Source: Reyranella sp.
GTDB taxonomy: Bacteria > Pseudomonadota > Alphaproteobacteria > Reyranellales > Reyranellaceae
Direction of reading: 5' to 3'
Assembly (NCBI RefSeq): GCF_004296935.1
Contig: NZ_SCVH01000163.1
Location: forward strand, 1-55,509
DNA: 55,509 nt
Shown here: positions 45,884 through 55,135 of the stretch, piece by piece
Numbering within the stretch: the stretch's first letter is position 1
How the letters are laid out: every line of letters begins with the position of its first letter
Translations under genes and position numbers: made by a program
Notes under the pieces: model-generated
The model's input: the letters and a program-made list of their open reading frames with translations, nothing else
Told to the model about the DNA's origin: nothing
Databases searched by the model: none

Positions 45884-46678
45884 GTGCTGGCCGACATCAC
45901 CCCCGTCATCCTGACCTACAACGAAGCGGCGAACATTGGCCGGTCGCTGGAGCGGCTGGCCTGGGCCCGCGACGTCGTGGTCGTCGACAGCGGCTCGACC
46001 GACGAGACGCTGGCGATTGTTGCCCGGTTCTCCAATGTCCGGACTGTCCACCGGCCATTCGATACCCATGCCCAGCAGTGGCGGTTCGCCGTTGGTGAGA
46101 CCGGGGTGGCAACGGATTGGGTCCTGCGGCTGGATGCCGACTACATGATGGAGCCGGCGTTGCGCGACGAGATCGCGGCCCTCGCTCCTGCGGCCGATCT
46201 GGCGGCCTATGAAATCGCCTTCTCCTATTGCATCGATGGCCGTCCGCTGCGGGCCTCGCTCTATCCGCCGCTGCCGGTTCTGTTCCGGCGGGGGCGGGCG
46301 CGCTTCGAGCAGGATGGCCATACCGAAAAACTGCGCATCGACGGCCCGGTCGGGCGTCTGAACAATCGTCTGCTGCATGACGATCGCAAGAGTCTCGAAC
46401 GCTGGCTGCAGTCGCAGGTCCGCTACCAGGCTTCCGAAGCCGAGAAGCTCACGATGCGATCCTGGTCGGAGCTTGGCTGGGCCGATCGACTCCGTTGCAC
46501 GCGCGTGCTCGGTCCGCCCGCGGTAGCGCTGCATTGCCTGCTGCTCAAGGGGCTGGTGTTCGACGGCAAGGCGGGGCTTCTCTACACGGCCCAGCGCGTC
46601 GCCGCCGACCTGATCCTGTCCATGCACCTGCTGCGTCTCGATCTCGAGCGTGCCGGAATCGGAAAATCTTCCGGATGA
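45884..46678 (+). CDS. Family 2 glycosyltransferase (WaaE/KdtX-like)
   Basis: A protein of 264 residues if the GTG at 45884 is the start. The domain begins at once with ITPVILTYNEAANIGRSLE, then VVVVDSGSTDETL and the acidic LRLDADYMME, and includes HDDRKSLERWLQSQVRYQ, a WaaE-type feature. It transfers a sugar to a lipid-A core or another lipid/glycan at the cytoplasmic face. The upstream ATG at 45785 would add 33 residues with rare codons and AT-rich sequence, so it is less likely. The stop overlaps the carbamoyltransferase ATG. Confidence 0.85.
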   Translation: MLADITPVILTYNEAANIGRSLERLAWARDVVVVDSGSTDETLAIVARFSNVRTVHRPFDTHAQQWRFAVGETGVATDWVLRLDADYMMEPALRDEIAALAPAADLAAYEIAFSYCIDGRPLRASLYPPLPVLFRRGRARFEQDGHTEKLRIDGPVGRLNNRLLHDDRKSLERWLQSQVRYQASEAEKLTMRSWSELGWADRLRCTRVLGPPAVALHCLLLKGLVFDGKAGLLYTAQRVAADLILSMHLLRLDLERAGIGKSSG

Positions 46679-48429
46679 CGTACATTCTCGGGCTGAATGC
46701 CTTTCACGCCGACGCCGCGGCCTGCCTGGTGAAGGACGGCGAGCTGATCGCTGCCGCCGAAGAGGAGCGCTTCCGGCGGATAAAGCACTGGGGCGGTTTT
46801 CCCAGCGAGTCGATCCGCTATTGCCTGGCCGAGGCCGGCATCTCGCTGGGCGATGTCGGCCACGTCGCGGTCAACAGCGACAATCGCGCGAACCGCTGGC
46901 GCAAGCTTGCCTATGCGCTGACGTCGGGCGTCAGCCCGGGATATGTGCTCAGTCGTTTGCGTCAGCGTAGCGAGCGCGCCGACATCGCCGGCAATCTCGC
47001 GCGGGATCTGCCGGAGCAGGAATTCCGCGGAACCGTGCATGCCGTCGAGCATCACCTCTGTCATCTCGCGTCGGCGTTCCTGGTGTCGCCGTACGACAAG
47101 GCGGTCGCGGTATCGGTCGACGGATTCGGGGACTTTTCCTCGGCCGCCTGGGGACTCGGCCAGGGCGGTACCCTTCAGGTCGATGGACGCGTTTTCTTTC
47201 CGCACTCGCTGGGCGTTTTCTACGAGGCGATGACGCAGTTCATCGGCTTCCCGCACTACGGCGACGAATACAAGGTGATGGGACTCGCCCCTTATGGTGA
47301 GCCGCGCTTCGTCGAGCAGATGAAGCAGATCGTCCGGCTCAGGGACGACGGCAGCTTCGCCCTCGATCTGCGTTACTTCCGACACGCTTCAGGCGAGGGC
47401 GCCAACTACTCGGTGAAGGAAGGCATCCCGTCGGGCGGACGGCTGTGGAGCGACGCGCTGACGGGCCTGCTCGGGCCGGCGCGCGATCCCGCGGCTCCGC
47501 TGGAGGATCGTCACCGCGACATCGCGCGATCGGCGCAGGTGACCTACGAGAACGCCTTCTTCCATCTGCTGGGCGCGCTCCATCGGCGCTACGATACCGA
47601 TGCCGTCGTCCTGGCGGGCGGGTGCGCCTACAACTCCGTCGCCAACGGCAAGGTTCTCGAGCGTTCGCCGTTCAGGAAGCTCTATGTCCAGTCGGCGGGC
47701 GGCGACGCCGGTGGCGCGATCGGTGCGGCGTTCGCCACCTGGCACAAGCTGGCCGGCCCGGCGGTGAAACGCCACTTCGTGATGGACCACGCCTACTGGG
47801 GCCCGTCGGCGACGCCGGACCAGATCGCTTCGGCAATCGCGGCGCGCCGGGCGGATTTCGACGCGGCGGGCTGTACCATCGAGCGTGTCGGCGACGAGGC
47901 GGCGCTGTGCCGGCGCACGGCGCAGGTGATCGCCGACGGCAAGGTGATCGGCTGGTTCCAGGGTCGGCTGGAGTGGGGACCTCGCGCGCTCGGCAACCGC
48001 TCCATCCTGGGCGACCCGCGCCGCGCCGACATGAAGGACATCCTCAATCTCAAGATCAAGCGCCGCGAATCCTTCCGGCCGTTCGCACCCTCGATCCTGC
48101 GCGACGCCGTGCCCGCCTGGTTCGAGACCGACGGCGACGTACCGTTCATGATGCAGGTCTTCCGGATCCGCGCCGAGCAGCGAGCGCAAATTCCAGCCGT
48201 CACCCATGTCGACGGCACCGGCCGTCTCCAGACCGTCACCTGGGCCGGCAATCCGCGCTATGCCCGCCTGATACAGTCCTTCGGCGATCTCACCGGCGTT
48301 CCCATCGTGCTCAACACCAGCTTCAACGAAAACGAGCCGGTCGTCTGCAAGCCCGAGGAGGCGATCGACTGTTTCCTGCGGACCAAGATGGACGTTCTCG
48401 TCCTGGGTGATACCTTTATCGAACGATGA
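46675..48429 (+). CDS. Carbamoyltransferase (NodU/CmcH family)
   Basis: A 584-residue carbamoyltransferase. The Kae1-like N-terminal domain has [14 protein letters not shown], the metal-binding histidine cluster, and SVDGFGD. The C-terminal domain starts near [20 protein letters not shown] and contains [12 protein letters not shown]. It transfers carbamoyl from carbamoyl phosphate through a carbamoyl-adenylate, normally to sugar hydroxyls of glycolipids, nodulation factors or antibiotics. It starts in an ATGA overlap with the glycosyltransferase, so a carbamoylated glycan or lipid is likely. Downstream it overlaps the 2Fe-2S subunit gene by 4 bases. Confidence 0.9.
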   Translation: MTYILGLNAFHADAAACLVKDGELIAAAEEERFRRIKHWGGFPSESIRYCLAEAGISLGDVGHVAVNSDNRANRWRKLAYALTSGVSPGYVLSRLRQRSERADIAGNLARDLPEQEFRGTVHAVEHHLCHLASAFLVSPYDKAVAVSVDGFGDFSSAAWGLGQGGTLQVDGRVFFPHSLGVFYEAMTQFIGFPHYGDEYKVMGLAPYGEPRFVEQMKQIVRLRDDGSFALDLRYFRHASGEGANYSVKEGIPSGGRLWSDALTGLLGPARDPAAPLEDRHRDIARSAQVTYENAFFHLLGALHRRYDTDAVVLAGGCAYNSVANGKVLERSPFRKLYVQSAGGDAGGAIGAAFATWHKLAGPAVKRHFVMDHAYWGPSATPDQIASAIAARRADFDAAGCTIERVGDEAALCRRTAQVIADGKVIGWFQGRLEWGPRALGNRSILGDPRRADMKDILNLKIKRRESFRPFAPSILRDAVPAWFETDGDVPFMMQVFRIRAEQRAQIPAVTHVDGTGRLQTVTWAGNPRYARLIQSFGDLTGVPIVLNTSFNENEPVVCKPEEAIDCFLRTKMDVLVLGDTFIER

Positions 48430-48893
48430 TCCCGCTCACCGTGAACGGTCAGGCGCGTCAGGTCGACGCCGAGCCTGATAAGCCGCTGCTCTGGGTCCTG
48501 CGCGAGGACCTGAATGTCGTCGGGCCGAAATTCGGCTGCGGCATTGCCGTTTGTGGCGCCTGCACGGTCCATGTCGAGGGCCAGCCGGTGCGGTCCTGCT
48601 CGATCGCCGTGGGCGATGTCGCCGGCAAGTCGGTGATCACCATCGAGGGCCTCGCCGGGGGCGAGAGCACGCTGCACGCCGTGCAGCGCGCCTGGATCGA
48701 GAACCAGGTGCCGCAATGCGGTTACTGCCAGCCCGGCTTCATCATGGCCGCGGCGGCGCTGCTCAAGGGCAAACCCAGGCCCAGCGACCAGGATATCGAC
48801 GATGCCCTGAACAATATCTGCCGTTGCGGTACCTACAGCGCCATCCGGCGCGCCGTGCATCGCGCGGCGGCAATCCTGGGCGGGGCACTGTGA
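48426..48893 (+). CDS. 2Fe-2S small subunit of a molybdenum hydroxylase (IorA-type)
   Basis: A 155-residue protein of the xanthine-dehydrogenase-like small-subunit family. The plant-type cluster cysteines appear in [14 protein letters not shown] and RSCSIAV. The second cluster has CGYCQPGF and NICRCGTYS. All eight ligands are present. It has no signal peptide, so it would ride out with its Tat-exported partner. It overlaps the carbamoyltransferase stop (ATGA) and the large-subunit start (GTGA), so all are coupled. IorA of isoquinoline 1-oxidoreductase is the closest type. Confidence 0.9.
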   Translation: MIPLTVNGQARQVDAEPDKPLLWVLREDLNVVGPKFGCGIAVCGACTVHVEGQPVRSCSIAVGDVAGKSVITIEGLAGGESTLHAVQRAWIENQVPQCGYCQPGFIMAAAALLKGKPRPSDQDIDDALNNICRCGTYSAIRRAVHRAAAILGGAL

Positions 48894-51151
48894 AGTTCAC
48901 CCGGCGCAAGGCGATCATCGGCGGCATCGTCGGCGGTGGGTTCCTGGGCGTCGGTTTCTGGTTTGCCCGCGAACGCGACCGTCTGGGCAACCGCACGCTG
49001 TTCAACCTCAAGCCCGGCGAGGCCGGTCTCAACGGCTGGGTGAAGATCTCGCGCGACAATTCGGTGGTCGTGGCGGTGCCGCGGGCGGAGATGGGCCAAG
49101 GCATCCAGACCGCGCTCGCCATGCTCGTGGCTGAAGAGATGGACGCGCGTTGGGACCAGGTGCGGGTCGAGGATCCGCCCGAGGATGCCGTCTATCGCAA
49201 TGTCGACATCCTGGTCGATGGGCTGCCGTTCTCGCCGGAGGAAGCGGGCACCGTGGTCGATGTCGCGCACTGGATGGCGGGCAAGCTGGGGGGCGTACTG
49301 GGCGTGAACGCGACCGGCGGGTCGACGTCGACGCGCGATGCCTGGGTGCCGATGCGGACGGCAGGCGCCGTGGCGCGCGACCTGCTGCTGCGGGCGGCCA
49401 GTCGCAAGGCGTCGATCCCCATCGCTGACCTGGTCGCCGTCGACGGCGAAATCCGCCGGCGGGACGGTGCCAAGGTGGTGACGTTCGGCGAACTGGTCGA
49501 TTCGATCGGCGATCTCGCGGTCAGGCCGCCGCCGCCCCTGAAGGAGCCGTCCGAGTTCAAGCTGATCGGCACTTCGCCGCCGCGAACCGATGTGCCGGCG
49601 AAGGTGACGGGCACCGCGACGTTCGGCGTCGACGTTCGCCTGCCTCATCTGCTCTACGCCGCGGTGCGCAATGCGCCCTCCTTCGGCGGTGCGGCGAACG
49701 GCTTCAAGCTGAAGCAGGGGGCCCTGCCCGAGGGCGTCGAGAAGGTCGTCATCGTGCCGGGCGGCATTGCCGCCATCGGCAAGAGCTGGTGGCGCGCCAA
49801 CAAATTCCTCGACGAGGAGGTCGAGGTCCAATGGCAGGACGGGCCGGAGCCCAAGCTCGACAGCGCCACCCTGTGGAAGCGCTACGAGCAGCTGCTCGAG
49901 ACCGGCGAGCCGGCCCTGACGCGCACCTTCGGCAGCGAGAGCAGGCCGGACAAGGTTCAGACCCTCACGGCGACCTACCGCGCGCCCTACCTCGCGCATA
50001 CGCCGATGGAGCCGATGAACTGCACGGCCCATGTCAGGGAGCATGAGATCGGCAGGCAGGGCGTCGAAGTCTGGATGCCGAACCAGTCGTCCACCCTGAT
50101 GCGGCTCGTGGCCGCCAGGACGGCGGGCGTGTCGCAGTCGGACGTGACCGTGCACACGACCTTCCTCGGCGGCGGCTTCGGTCGTCGCGCCGAGGTGGAT
50201 CTGGTGCGCCAGGCCGTCACCTGTGCGCTCGCGATGCCGGATCGGCCGATCCAGGTGCTGTGGTCGCGCGAGGAAGACATTCGCCATGATGTCTATCGCC
50301 CGATGGCACTGGCGCGCTGGCGGGCCGATCTCGATGTCGGCGGATCGACACCGAAACTGACGGGCGTCGCCAAGCGCCAGGTCGCGCAGTCGCCGACCGA
50401 CCAGTTTCCGGCGCGCGTGATTGGCCTCCCCGCCCAGGGCAAGCCCGAGGGCAACGCGGTCGAGAATCCGCCCTATGCCTTCGCCTCCTACCGGCTCGAC
50501 GCGATCGTCGCCGACGGATCGGTACCGGTCGGCTTCTGGCGCTCGGTCGGCCATTCGCACACCGCCTTCTTCGACGAGAGCTTCATCGACGAACTTGCGC
50601 ATGCGCTGGCCAAGGATCCGCTGGCGCTCCGTCGCGAACTGCTGGCCGGTAAGCCACGCTACCTCAAGGTGCTGGACACGGTGGCGCGAGAAGCCGGCTG
50701 GGGAACGCCGCTGCCGGCCGGGTCGGGCCGTGGCATGGCGCTCCGGGCCTCGTTTGGCTCGATTGTGGCGCAAGTCGCCGAGGTGGCCGTGACCGACGGC
50801 AAGACCCTGCAGGTTAAACGCGTCACCTGCGCCATCGACTGCGGCCCCGTCGTCAATCCCGCAACCGTGCGGGCACAGATGGAGAGCGGCATCATCTATG
50901 GCCTGTCGGCTGCCCTCTACGGCGAGATCACCCTGGCCGGCGGCGCGGTCGAACAGGGCAACTTCCCGGATTACGATGCGGTGCGCCTGGCCGATGCGCC
51001 GGTGATGGCGGTCCACCTCGTCGACAGCGGTTCGTCCGCGATCGGCGGCATCGGCGAGCCCGGCACGCCGCCGATTGCCCCGGCCGTCGCCAACGCGATC
51101 TTCGCGGCGACGGGAAAGCGCCTGCGCAGCCTGCCGCTGCGTTTGAGCTGA
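48890..51151 (+). CDS. Molybdopterin large subunit of a Tat-exported oxidoreductase (IorB-type)
   Basis: A 753-residue protein of the aldehyde oxidase/xanthine dehydrogenase large-subunit family, IorB-like type. It begins [17 protein letters not shown], a twin-arginine signal, so it acts in the periplasm or at the membrane. Molybdopterin-binding segments include [31 protein letters not shown] and FWRSVGHSH. The catalytic glutamate lies in [10 protein letters not shown] near the C terminus. It hydroxylates N-heterocycles or oxidises aldehydes, passing electrons to the 2Fe-2S subunit. No cytochrome subunit is in the window. The GTG start is in a GTGA overlap. Confidence 0.9.
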   Translation: MKFTRRKAIIGGIVGGGFLGVGFWFARERDRLGNRTLFNLKPGEAGLNGWVKISRDNSVVVAVPRAEMGQGIQTALAMLVAEEMDARWDQVRVEDPPEDAVYRNVDILVDGLPFSPEEAGTVVDVAHWMAGKLGGVLGVNATGGSTSTRDAWVPMRTAGAVARDLLLRAASRKASIPIADLVAVDGEIRRRDGAKVVTFGELVDSIGDLAVRPPPPLKEPSEFKLIGTSPPRTDVPAKVTGTATFGVDVRLPHLLYAAVRNAPSFGGAANGFKLKQGALPEGVEKVVIVPGGIAAIGKSWWRANKFLDEEVEVQWQDGPEPKLDSATLWKRYEQLLETGEPALTRTFGSESRPDKVQTLTATYRAPYLAHTPMEPMNCTAHVREHEIGRQGVEVWMPNQSSTLMRLVAARTAGVSQSDVTVHTTFLGGGFGRRAEVDLVRQAVTCALAMPDRPIQVLWSREEDIRHDVYRPMALARWRADLDVGGSTPKLTGVAKRQVAQSPTDQFPARVIGLPAQGKPEGNAVENPPYAFASYRLDAIVADGSVPVGFWRSVGHSHTAFFDESFIDELAHALAKDPLALRRELLAGKPRYLKVLDTVAREAGWGTPLPAGSGRGMALRASFGSIVAQVAEVAVTDGKTLQVKRVTCAIDCGPVVNPATVRAQMESGIIYGLSAALYGEITLAGGAVEQGNFPDYDAVRLADAPVMAVHLVDSGSSAIGGIGEPGTPPIAPAVANAIFAATGKRLRSLPLRLS

Positions 51152-51170
51152 AGCCGGCCCCGGGGGGACC

Positions 51171-51277
51171 GTTTTCTGGCACAGCTCGTTGTGCCACGGC
51201 CTGTCCCGCTGCCTGTGCCGAAAACCGCCGCCAAGTCCCTGAGCGGACGGGCGAATCGCCCCCCGACCGGCTGTGCC
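51171..51277. repeat. TGTGCC repeats in direct and inverted orientation
   Basis: In the 137 bases without a gene after the molybdenum hydroxylase, TGTGCC appears at 51190, 51214 and 51272, and its complement GGCACA at 51178. TGGCACA(6)TGTGCCA (51177-51196) is a perfect 7-bp palindrome. GTTTTC-TGGCACAG (51171-51184) and CTGTGCC-GAAAAC (51213-51225) form a longer imperfect inverted repeat. It lies at the 3' end of the terminase-like gene. No T-run makes it a normal terminator. Confidence 0.6.
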
Positions 51278-51288
51278 ACCGAGGCCGT

Positions 51289-51768
51289 CTACCCGGCATC
51301 GTCGGATTTCTCCCTGCTGCGTGCGGCCTGGGCGCGAAGCTCGGCCTCATAGACGGCGATCCGCTTGTCCGCCGCGTCGAGCCGGCGCGTCATCTCGGCG
51401 TCGCGCTCGCGCTTGGCGCGCAGTTCGGCGGCGCGCGGCCCGTAGGTCTCTGCCTGCAACGCCTGCAGCAACCTCCACAGCACGCCGTTGTCCGGCACCG
51501 GTTCGTGCCCGACGATCCGGCCGTCGTGCCACACCGGCACGTCGTCGCCGACCGTGGCGCGGTGCATGGCCTCGTCGTGCAGGCGCCCGACGCCGCGCTC
51601 GCGGGCGGCCTCCCAGCGGTTCCGGAAATCGGCATCGGCTTCGCGCCAGTTGTAGACGGTGCGCCGTGCGAGGCCCGCGGCCCGGCAGGCGGCGGAGACG
51701 GAACAGGTGCGCGCGAACTCGCGCAGGAAGCGGCCCTGCGGCCGCCAGCAGCGTTTGATCCGGGTCAT
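51289..51768 (-). CDS. Orphan phage terminase small subunit-like protein
   Basis: A 159-residue protein. The segment FLREFARTCSVSAACRAAGLARRTVYNW is cut here for length; residues about 14-42 form a helix-turn-helix resembling phage terminase small subunits, followed by EADADFRNRWEAARERG. The C-terminal half is highly charged, with coiled coil character. Small terminases bind packaging sites in phage DNA. No large terminase, portal or integrase gene lies nearby, so it may be a domesticated DNA-binding protein. The start at 51768 follows AGGACCTTCAA; the TTG at 51789 is less likely. Confidence 0.65.
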   Translation of the reverse strand: MTRIKRCWRPQGRFLREFARTCSVSAACRAAGLARRTVYNWREADADFRNRWEAARERGVGRLHDEAMHRATVGDDVPVWHDGRIVGHEPVPDNGVLWRLLQALQAETYGPRAAELRAKRERDAEMTRRLDAADKRIAVYEAELRAQAARSREKSDDAG

Positions 51769-51785
51769 TTGAAGGTCCTGCTTGG

Positions 51786-51824
51786 GCAAAGAAAAACGCC
51801 CGCCGGGAGATCCGGCGGGCGTTT
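51786..51824 (-). terminator. Rho-independent terminator downstream of galE
   Basis: A perfect 13-bp stem (AAACGCCCGCCGG at 51794-51806 with its complement at 51812-51824) and a 5-base loop. Read on the minus strand it runs into TTTTTCTTTG. It ends the leftward galE transcript (stop 51907) before the terminase-like gene, whose own promoter must then lie in the remaining few bases or be read-through. Confidence 0.85.
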
Positions 51825-51906
51825 GGCGGGGCGGGCGTAGTAACCCACCGTGACGAAAATACTGGCAGAAACCTGCTGAACTTGCAAGTTCTCCTGTCAG
51901 CCTGCC

Positions 51907-52890
51907 TTATCGCGGCATCTTGCGCCGCCAGCGCAGCGTGTCCTCGATCTGCGTGGCGAGGTCGTGCGTCGGTTGCCAGCCTAGTCCGAGGCGGGCCTTG
52001 GTGATGTCGCCCACCAGCTTGGGCGAGTCGCCGGGACGGCGCGGCCCGATACCGTGCGGCACGGCGACGCCGGCGATGCGCGCCGTCTCGGCGATGACCT
52101 GCCGCACGCTGTAGCCGGTACCGGAGCCGAGGTTGAATATTTCGTGGATGCCGCCCTTGGGCGCCGCCGCCAGCCAGTCGATGGCCTTGAGATGGGCCTG
52201 GGCAAGGTCGCTCACGTGGACAAAGTCACGGACGCAGGACCCGTCGGGTGTTGGATAGTCCGTGCCCAGGAGCGTGAGGGCAGGGCCCAGTCCCAGGGCC
52301 GCATCGGCGGCGAGCGGCAGCAGGTGGGTTTCGGGATCGTGCGCCTCGCCGATCTCGCCGCCGGCATCGGCGCCCGTGGCGTTGAAGTAGCGCAGCGACG
52401 CCGCGCGCAGTCCGCGTCCGGCGGCCACGGTCAGCGCCTGTTCGACGCGGGCCTTGGATTCGGCATAGGGGCTGATTGGCGCGAGGCGATGCGTCTCGGC
52501 CAGCAGGTCGGTCTGGGGGATGCCGTAGACCGCGCAGGTGCTGGAAAAGACGAAGGCTTCGACGCCGTGGCGAAGGACTGCGTCGATCAGCGTGCCGGTC
52601 TTGCTCGTGTTGTTGGTGAGGTATCGCTCGGGCTGCCTGACCGATTCGCCGACCTCGATGTAGCCGGCGAGGTGGATGATGGCGGCCGGCCGGTGGCGGG
52701 CAAAGACCTCATCGAGGCGGGTGGCGTCACCGATGTCGCCGCGTTCCAGCGGCCCCCATTTCACCGCCCAGGCATGACCCTTCTCGAGCGTGTCGTAGCA
52801 GACCGGAACGGCACCGGCGTCGGCCAGCGCCTTGCAGACGTGGCTGCCGATGTAGCCGGCGCCGCCCGCGACGAGAACGGCGCGGCTCAT
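51907..52890 (-). CDS. galE: UDP-glucose 4-epimerase
   Basis: A 327-residue extended SDR with VAGGAGYIGSHVCKAL at the cofactor site, STCAVYGIPQTD, YAESKARVEQAL with the Tyr-Lys pair, and DFVHVSDLAQAHLKAI, all GalE features. It interconverts UDP-glucose and UDP-galactose using tightly bound NAD. It begins 16 bases downstream of the tRNA-Thr gene on the same strand, so it may be cotranscribed with it. A terminator lies beyond its stop. It joins the region's UXS and epimerase in making sugar donors. Confidence 0.92.
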   Translation of the reverse strand: MSRAVLVAGGAGYIGSHVCKALADAGAVPVCYDTLEKGHAWAVKWGPLERGDIGDATRLDEVFARHRPAAIIHLAGYIEVGESVRQPERYLTNNTSKTGTLIDAVLRHGVEAFVFSSTCAVYGIPQTDLLAETHRLAPISPYAESKARVEQALTVAAGRGLRAASLRYFNATGADAGGEIGEAHDPETHLLPLAADAALGLGPALTLLGTDYPTPDGSCVRDFVHVSDLAQAHLKAIDWLAAAPKGGIHEIFNLGSGTGYSVRQVIAETARIAGVAVPHGIGPRRPGDSPKLVGDITKARLGLGWQPTHDLATQIEDTLRWRRKMPR

Positions 52891-52906
52891 GACGCGGCTC
52901 TGGAAA

Positions 52907-52981
52907 TGGTGCCGGGTGAGGGATTTGAACCCCCGACCTTCGGTTTACAAAACCGCTGCACTACCACTGTGCTAACCCGGC
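52907..52981 (-). tRNA. tRNA-Thr (TGT)
   Basis: A 75-base cloverleaf read on the minus strand: acceptor GCCGGGT paired with ACCCGGC and a genome-encoded ACCA end, D arm GCAC/GTGC, anticodon loop TTTGTAA giving TGT (reads ACA, Thr), and a T arm with GGTTCAAATC. The gene lies 16 bases before galE. Confidence 0.95.
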
Positions 52982-53117
52982 ATTTTCAATTGTTTCAACC
53001 ACTTGGGCCTTGGATCGGCGCAACGTTACGGCAAATGCCGCCAAGTCCCGCCGACCATGTGTCCGCGAGGGGTTTCTAGCGTCTACCGGCGCCATGCGTC
53101 CACCCGCAGCGCCGCCG

Positions 53118-54128
53118 CTAGTCTGACCGTTTGATGCCCCAGAGTTCGGCGAGGTCCGGCCGCGAATATCTCGCGTCGGCGCCCGAAGGCAGGGGAGCAT
53201 ACTTGTTGTTTATCCAGGCAACGATGTCGTTGGCCACGATCGGCCCTTCATTGTCCCGCAGCAGCATGTGATAGCCATCGCGGTAGAATGCGAGATGCGA
53301 GTCGGCGCGTTTCGGCATGACCTCGATGGCCGATCGCACCGGCCCCTGGGGCACAAGGCGATCGCCCAGCCCGTACAACATGAGGTAGGGCTTGTGGATG
53401 TGTGGGGCTGCTGCTTTGGCCGCGTCCATCGCCTCGACCAGCCCATAGCCAAGATCGACCCGCGCATTGCGCAGAACCATGGGGTCCTTGCGCATTTTCT
53501 CCATCGTTCGCGGGTTGTCGGTCGGCTGGAAGTCGATCGAAGTCGGCCCGGAGGGCAGCCACGGCACGGTATGGGCGAAGAAGGCGAGGCCACCGCTCAA
53601 AAACGGGCCCAGCGTGTCGCGCGAGCGCAGCGCCGCGGCGACCAGGATCAGCCCATCGACATCGATGTCGCGATCGGCGGCGGCAAGGACGAGGGCACCG
53701 CCCATGCTTTCGCCGGCGAGATAGAGCGGCACGTCGGGGTGACGCGCGCGCACCAGGTGGGCGACCGCCCTGATGTCATCGACCATGGTCGGAGTCCCCG
53801 CCCAGCGGCCCCGCGTCGGGCTGGCACCGAAGCCACGCTGGTCATAGGCATAGGTGGTGATCCCTTCGAGCGCCCAAATCTCGGCCGGTTCCTCCCAGGC
53901 GTTGCGATAGTCACCGAATCCGTGGATGGCGAGGATCACGGCCTTCGGCAATTTTTCCGCACCTTTGACCGCGGGCCAAACGGTGAGCGGCAGGATGGTG
54001 CCATCGGCGGCAACGTAGCGGCCATCCTCGAGCCTCGGCGGACGAATGCTCTTGCCTGCCGGCATGACGGTCGGGGCACAGCTTGCGAGAACGGCCACGC
54101 CCAGCACCGCAATGAGTCCCGCTATCAT
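53118..54128 (-). CDS. Lipoprotein serine hydrolase (monoacylglycerol lipase-like)
   Basis: A 336-residue protein. The N terminus has a signal with lipobox LASC. The alpha/beta hydrolase has HGFGDYRNAWEEP, the nucleophile serine in LAGESMGGALVLA, an acid in LYGLGDRLVPQG and the histidine in RDGYHMLLRD. It resembles the S33/monoacylglycerol lipase/lysophospholipase group. It is probably anchored to a membrane facing the periplasm, and may hydrolyse lysophospholipids or monoglycerides. It stands alone on the minus strand, between the tRNA-Thr and RlmB genes. Confidence 0.84.
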   Translation of the reverse strand: MIAGLIAVLGVAVLASCAPTVMPAGKSIRPPRLEDGRYVAADGTILPLTVWPAVKGAEKLPKAVILAIHGFGDYRNAWEEPAEIWALEGITTYAYDQRGFGASPTRGRWAGTPTMVDDIRAVAHLVRARHPDVPLYLAGESMGGALVLAAADRDIDVDGLILVAAALRSRDTLGPFLSGGLAFFAHTVPWLPSGPTSIDFQPTDNPRTMEKMRKDPMVLRNARVDLGYGLVEAMDAAKAAAPHIHKPYLMLYGLGDRLVPQGPVRSAIEVMPKRADSHLAFYRDGYHMLLRDNEGPIVANDIVAWINNKYAPLPSGADARYSRPDLAELWGIKRSD

Positions 54129-54196
54129 TCCGCGGCGGTTGTCAGTGATGGGAATCCGCTCCTCGATCCTCGGGAAGAATCATTTCGAAATGCAGG

Positions 54197-54973
54197 TCAA
54201 TTGCCCTTGCGCCGCCGCGCCCACTCGTAGGTGGCGACTGCGGCGGCATTGGAGACGTTGAGGGCAGCCAGTGCGGCCTTCGTCGGAATGGTCGCCAGCC
54301 GGTCGCACTTTTCGTTCGTCAGGCGGCGCAGGCCTTCGCCTTCGGCGCCGAGCACGATGCAGGCCCGGCCGCCGAGATCGAGGTCGCCGATCGAAACGTC
54401 GCCGCGCTCGTCGAGACCGTAGAGCCAGAAGCCCGCTTCCTTCAGCTGGTCGAGCACGCGCGCGAGATTGACCGCGCGCAGCAAAGGCACGACCTCGAGC
54501 GCCCCGGAGGCGGCCTTGGCCAGGACTCCGGTATCGGCCGGCGCGTTTCTTTCGGTGACGACGACACCGGCAACGCCGAAGGCCGCGGCCGACCGCAGGA
54601 TGGCGCCGACATTGTGCGGGTCGGTGACCTGGTCGAGGGCCAGGACGAGGGCGTTGTCGCCGCAGCGCGCCAGGAGATCCTCGAGCGCTGGCTCTTCCAG
54701 GGGGGCAACGAGGACCGCGATTCCCTGATGGACGGCGCCCGCCGGCAGGCGCTGGGAAAGGTCGTCGCGCGACATCACGGTGGCCTTCTGGGTGGCGCCG
54801 GCGGCGGCAAAAGCGGCGGCATGGCGCTCGGCGGCCTCCTTGGTGACCAGCAGGCGCTCGACCTTGCGGTCCGGATTGGCCAGTGCGGCGAGCACCGGGT
54901 GATGGCCATAGAGCCAGACCGACTGATGGCCGCCGCGGGACGGCCTGTGGGGGCGAGGGGGACGGGGGCGCAT
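54197..54973 (-). CDS. rlmB: 23S rRNA (guanosine(2251)-2'-O)-methyltransferase RlmB
   Basis: A 258-residue SpoU-family knotted methyltransferase. The substrate-binding N domain includes VWLYGHHPVLAALANPDRK. The three SpoU motifs are DPHNVGAILRSAAAFG, VLGAEGEGLRR and NVSNAAAVATYEWARR, which form the SAM knot. It methylates the ribose of G2251 in 23S rRNA. The N terminus has an extra basic, Pro/Arg-rich stretch of about 17 residues. The start at 54973 has a weak ribosome site. It lies upstream of the tRNA operon, divergent from it. Confidence 0.92.
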   Translation of the reverse strand: MRPRPPRPHRPSRGGHQSVWLYGHHPVLAALANPDRKVERLLVTKEAAERHAAAFAAAGATQKATVMSRDDLSQRLPAGAVHQGIAVLVAPLEEPALEDLLARCGDNALVLALDQVTDPHNVGAILRSAAAFGVAGVVVTERNAPADTGVLAKAASGALEVVPLLRAVNLARVLDQLKEAGFWLYGLDERGDVSIGDLDLGGRACIVLGAEGEGLRRLTNEKCDRLATIPTKAALAALNVSNAAAVATYEWARRRKGN

Positions 54974-55008
54974 GGCGAAGGCTTGTATTGTGCGACGTCG
55001 TTGGCGGC

Positions 55009-55043
55009 AAATCCCCCACCCAATCCATCCCCTCGGGGGATTT
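55009..55043. repeat. Inverted repeat upstream of the tRNA-Tyr/tRNA-Gly/tuf genes
   Basis: A perfect 9-bp inverted repeat (AAATCCCCC at 55009-55017, GGGGGATTT at 55035-55043) separated by 17 bases lies between the divergent rlmB gene and the tRNA operon. It may be a regulatory site or RNA structure; there is no T-run. A TTGACG at 55049-55054 just downstream could be a -35 element but lacks a good -10 partner. Confidence 0.55.
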
Positions 55044-55135
55044 GGGCCTTGACGTAACCCATTGGATTTGCGAGCAACGCGCGCCCGTTTCGGCGGGTCG
55101 AACAGGCTAAATCTCGCGCTGCGCGCCGCAGGTTC

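Noticed and set aside
48833-51016. 727-residue open frame on the minus strand opposite the molybdenum hydroxylase
   Set aside because: Its translation is rich in Arg, His, Gly and Ala without any domain, and it lies antisense to a gene with full family motifs. Long antisense frames are expected in DNA of this GC content.
51289-52981. Prophage or integrative element inserted at the tRNA-Thr 3' end
   Set aside because: Only one phage-like gene is present. No integrase is seen, and I found no second copy of the tRNA 3' end that would mark the other attachment site.
55049-55077. TTGACG as the -35 box of the tRNA/tuf promoter
   Set aside because: At 16-18 bases downstream the sequence (around GAGCAA) does not resemble a -10 element, so it was not called as a promoter.
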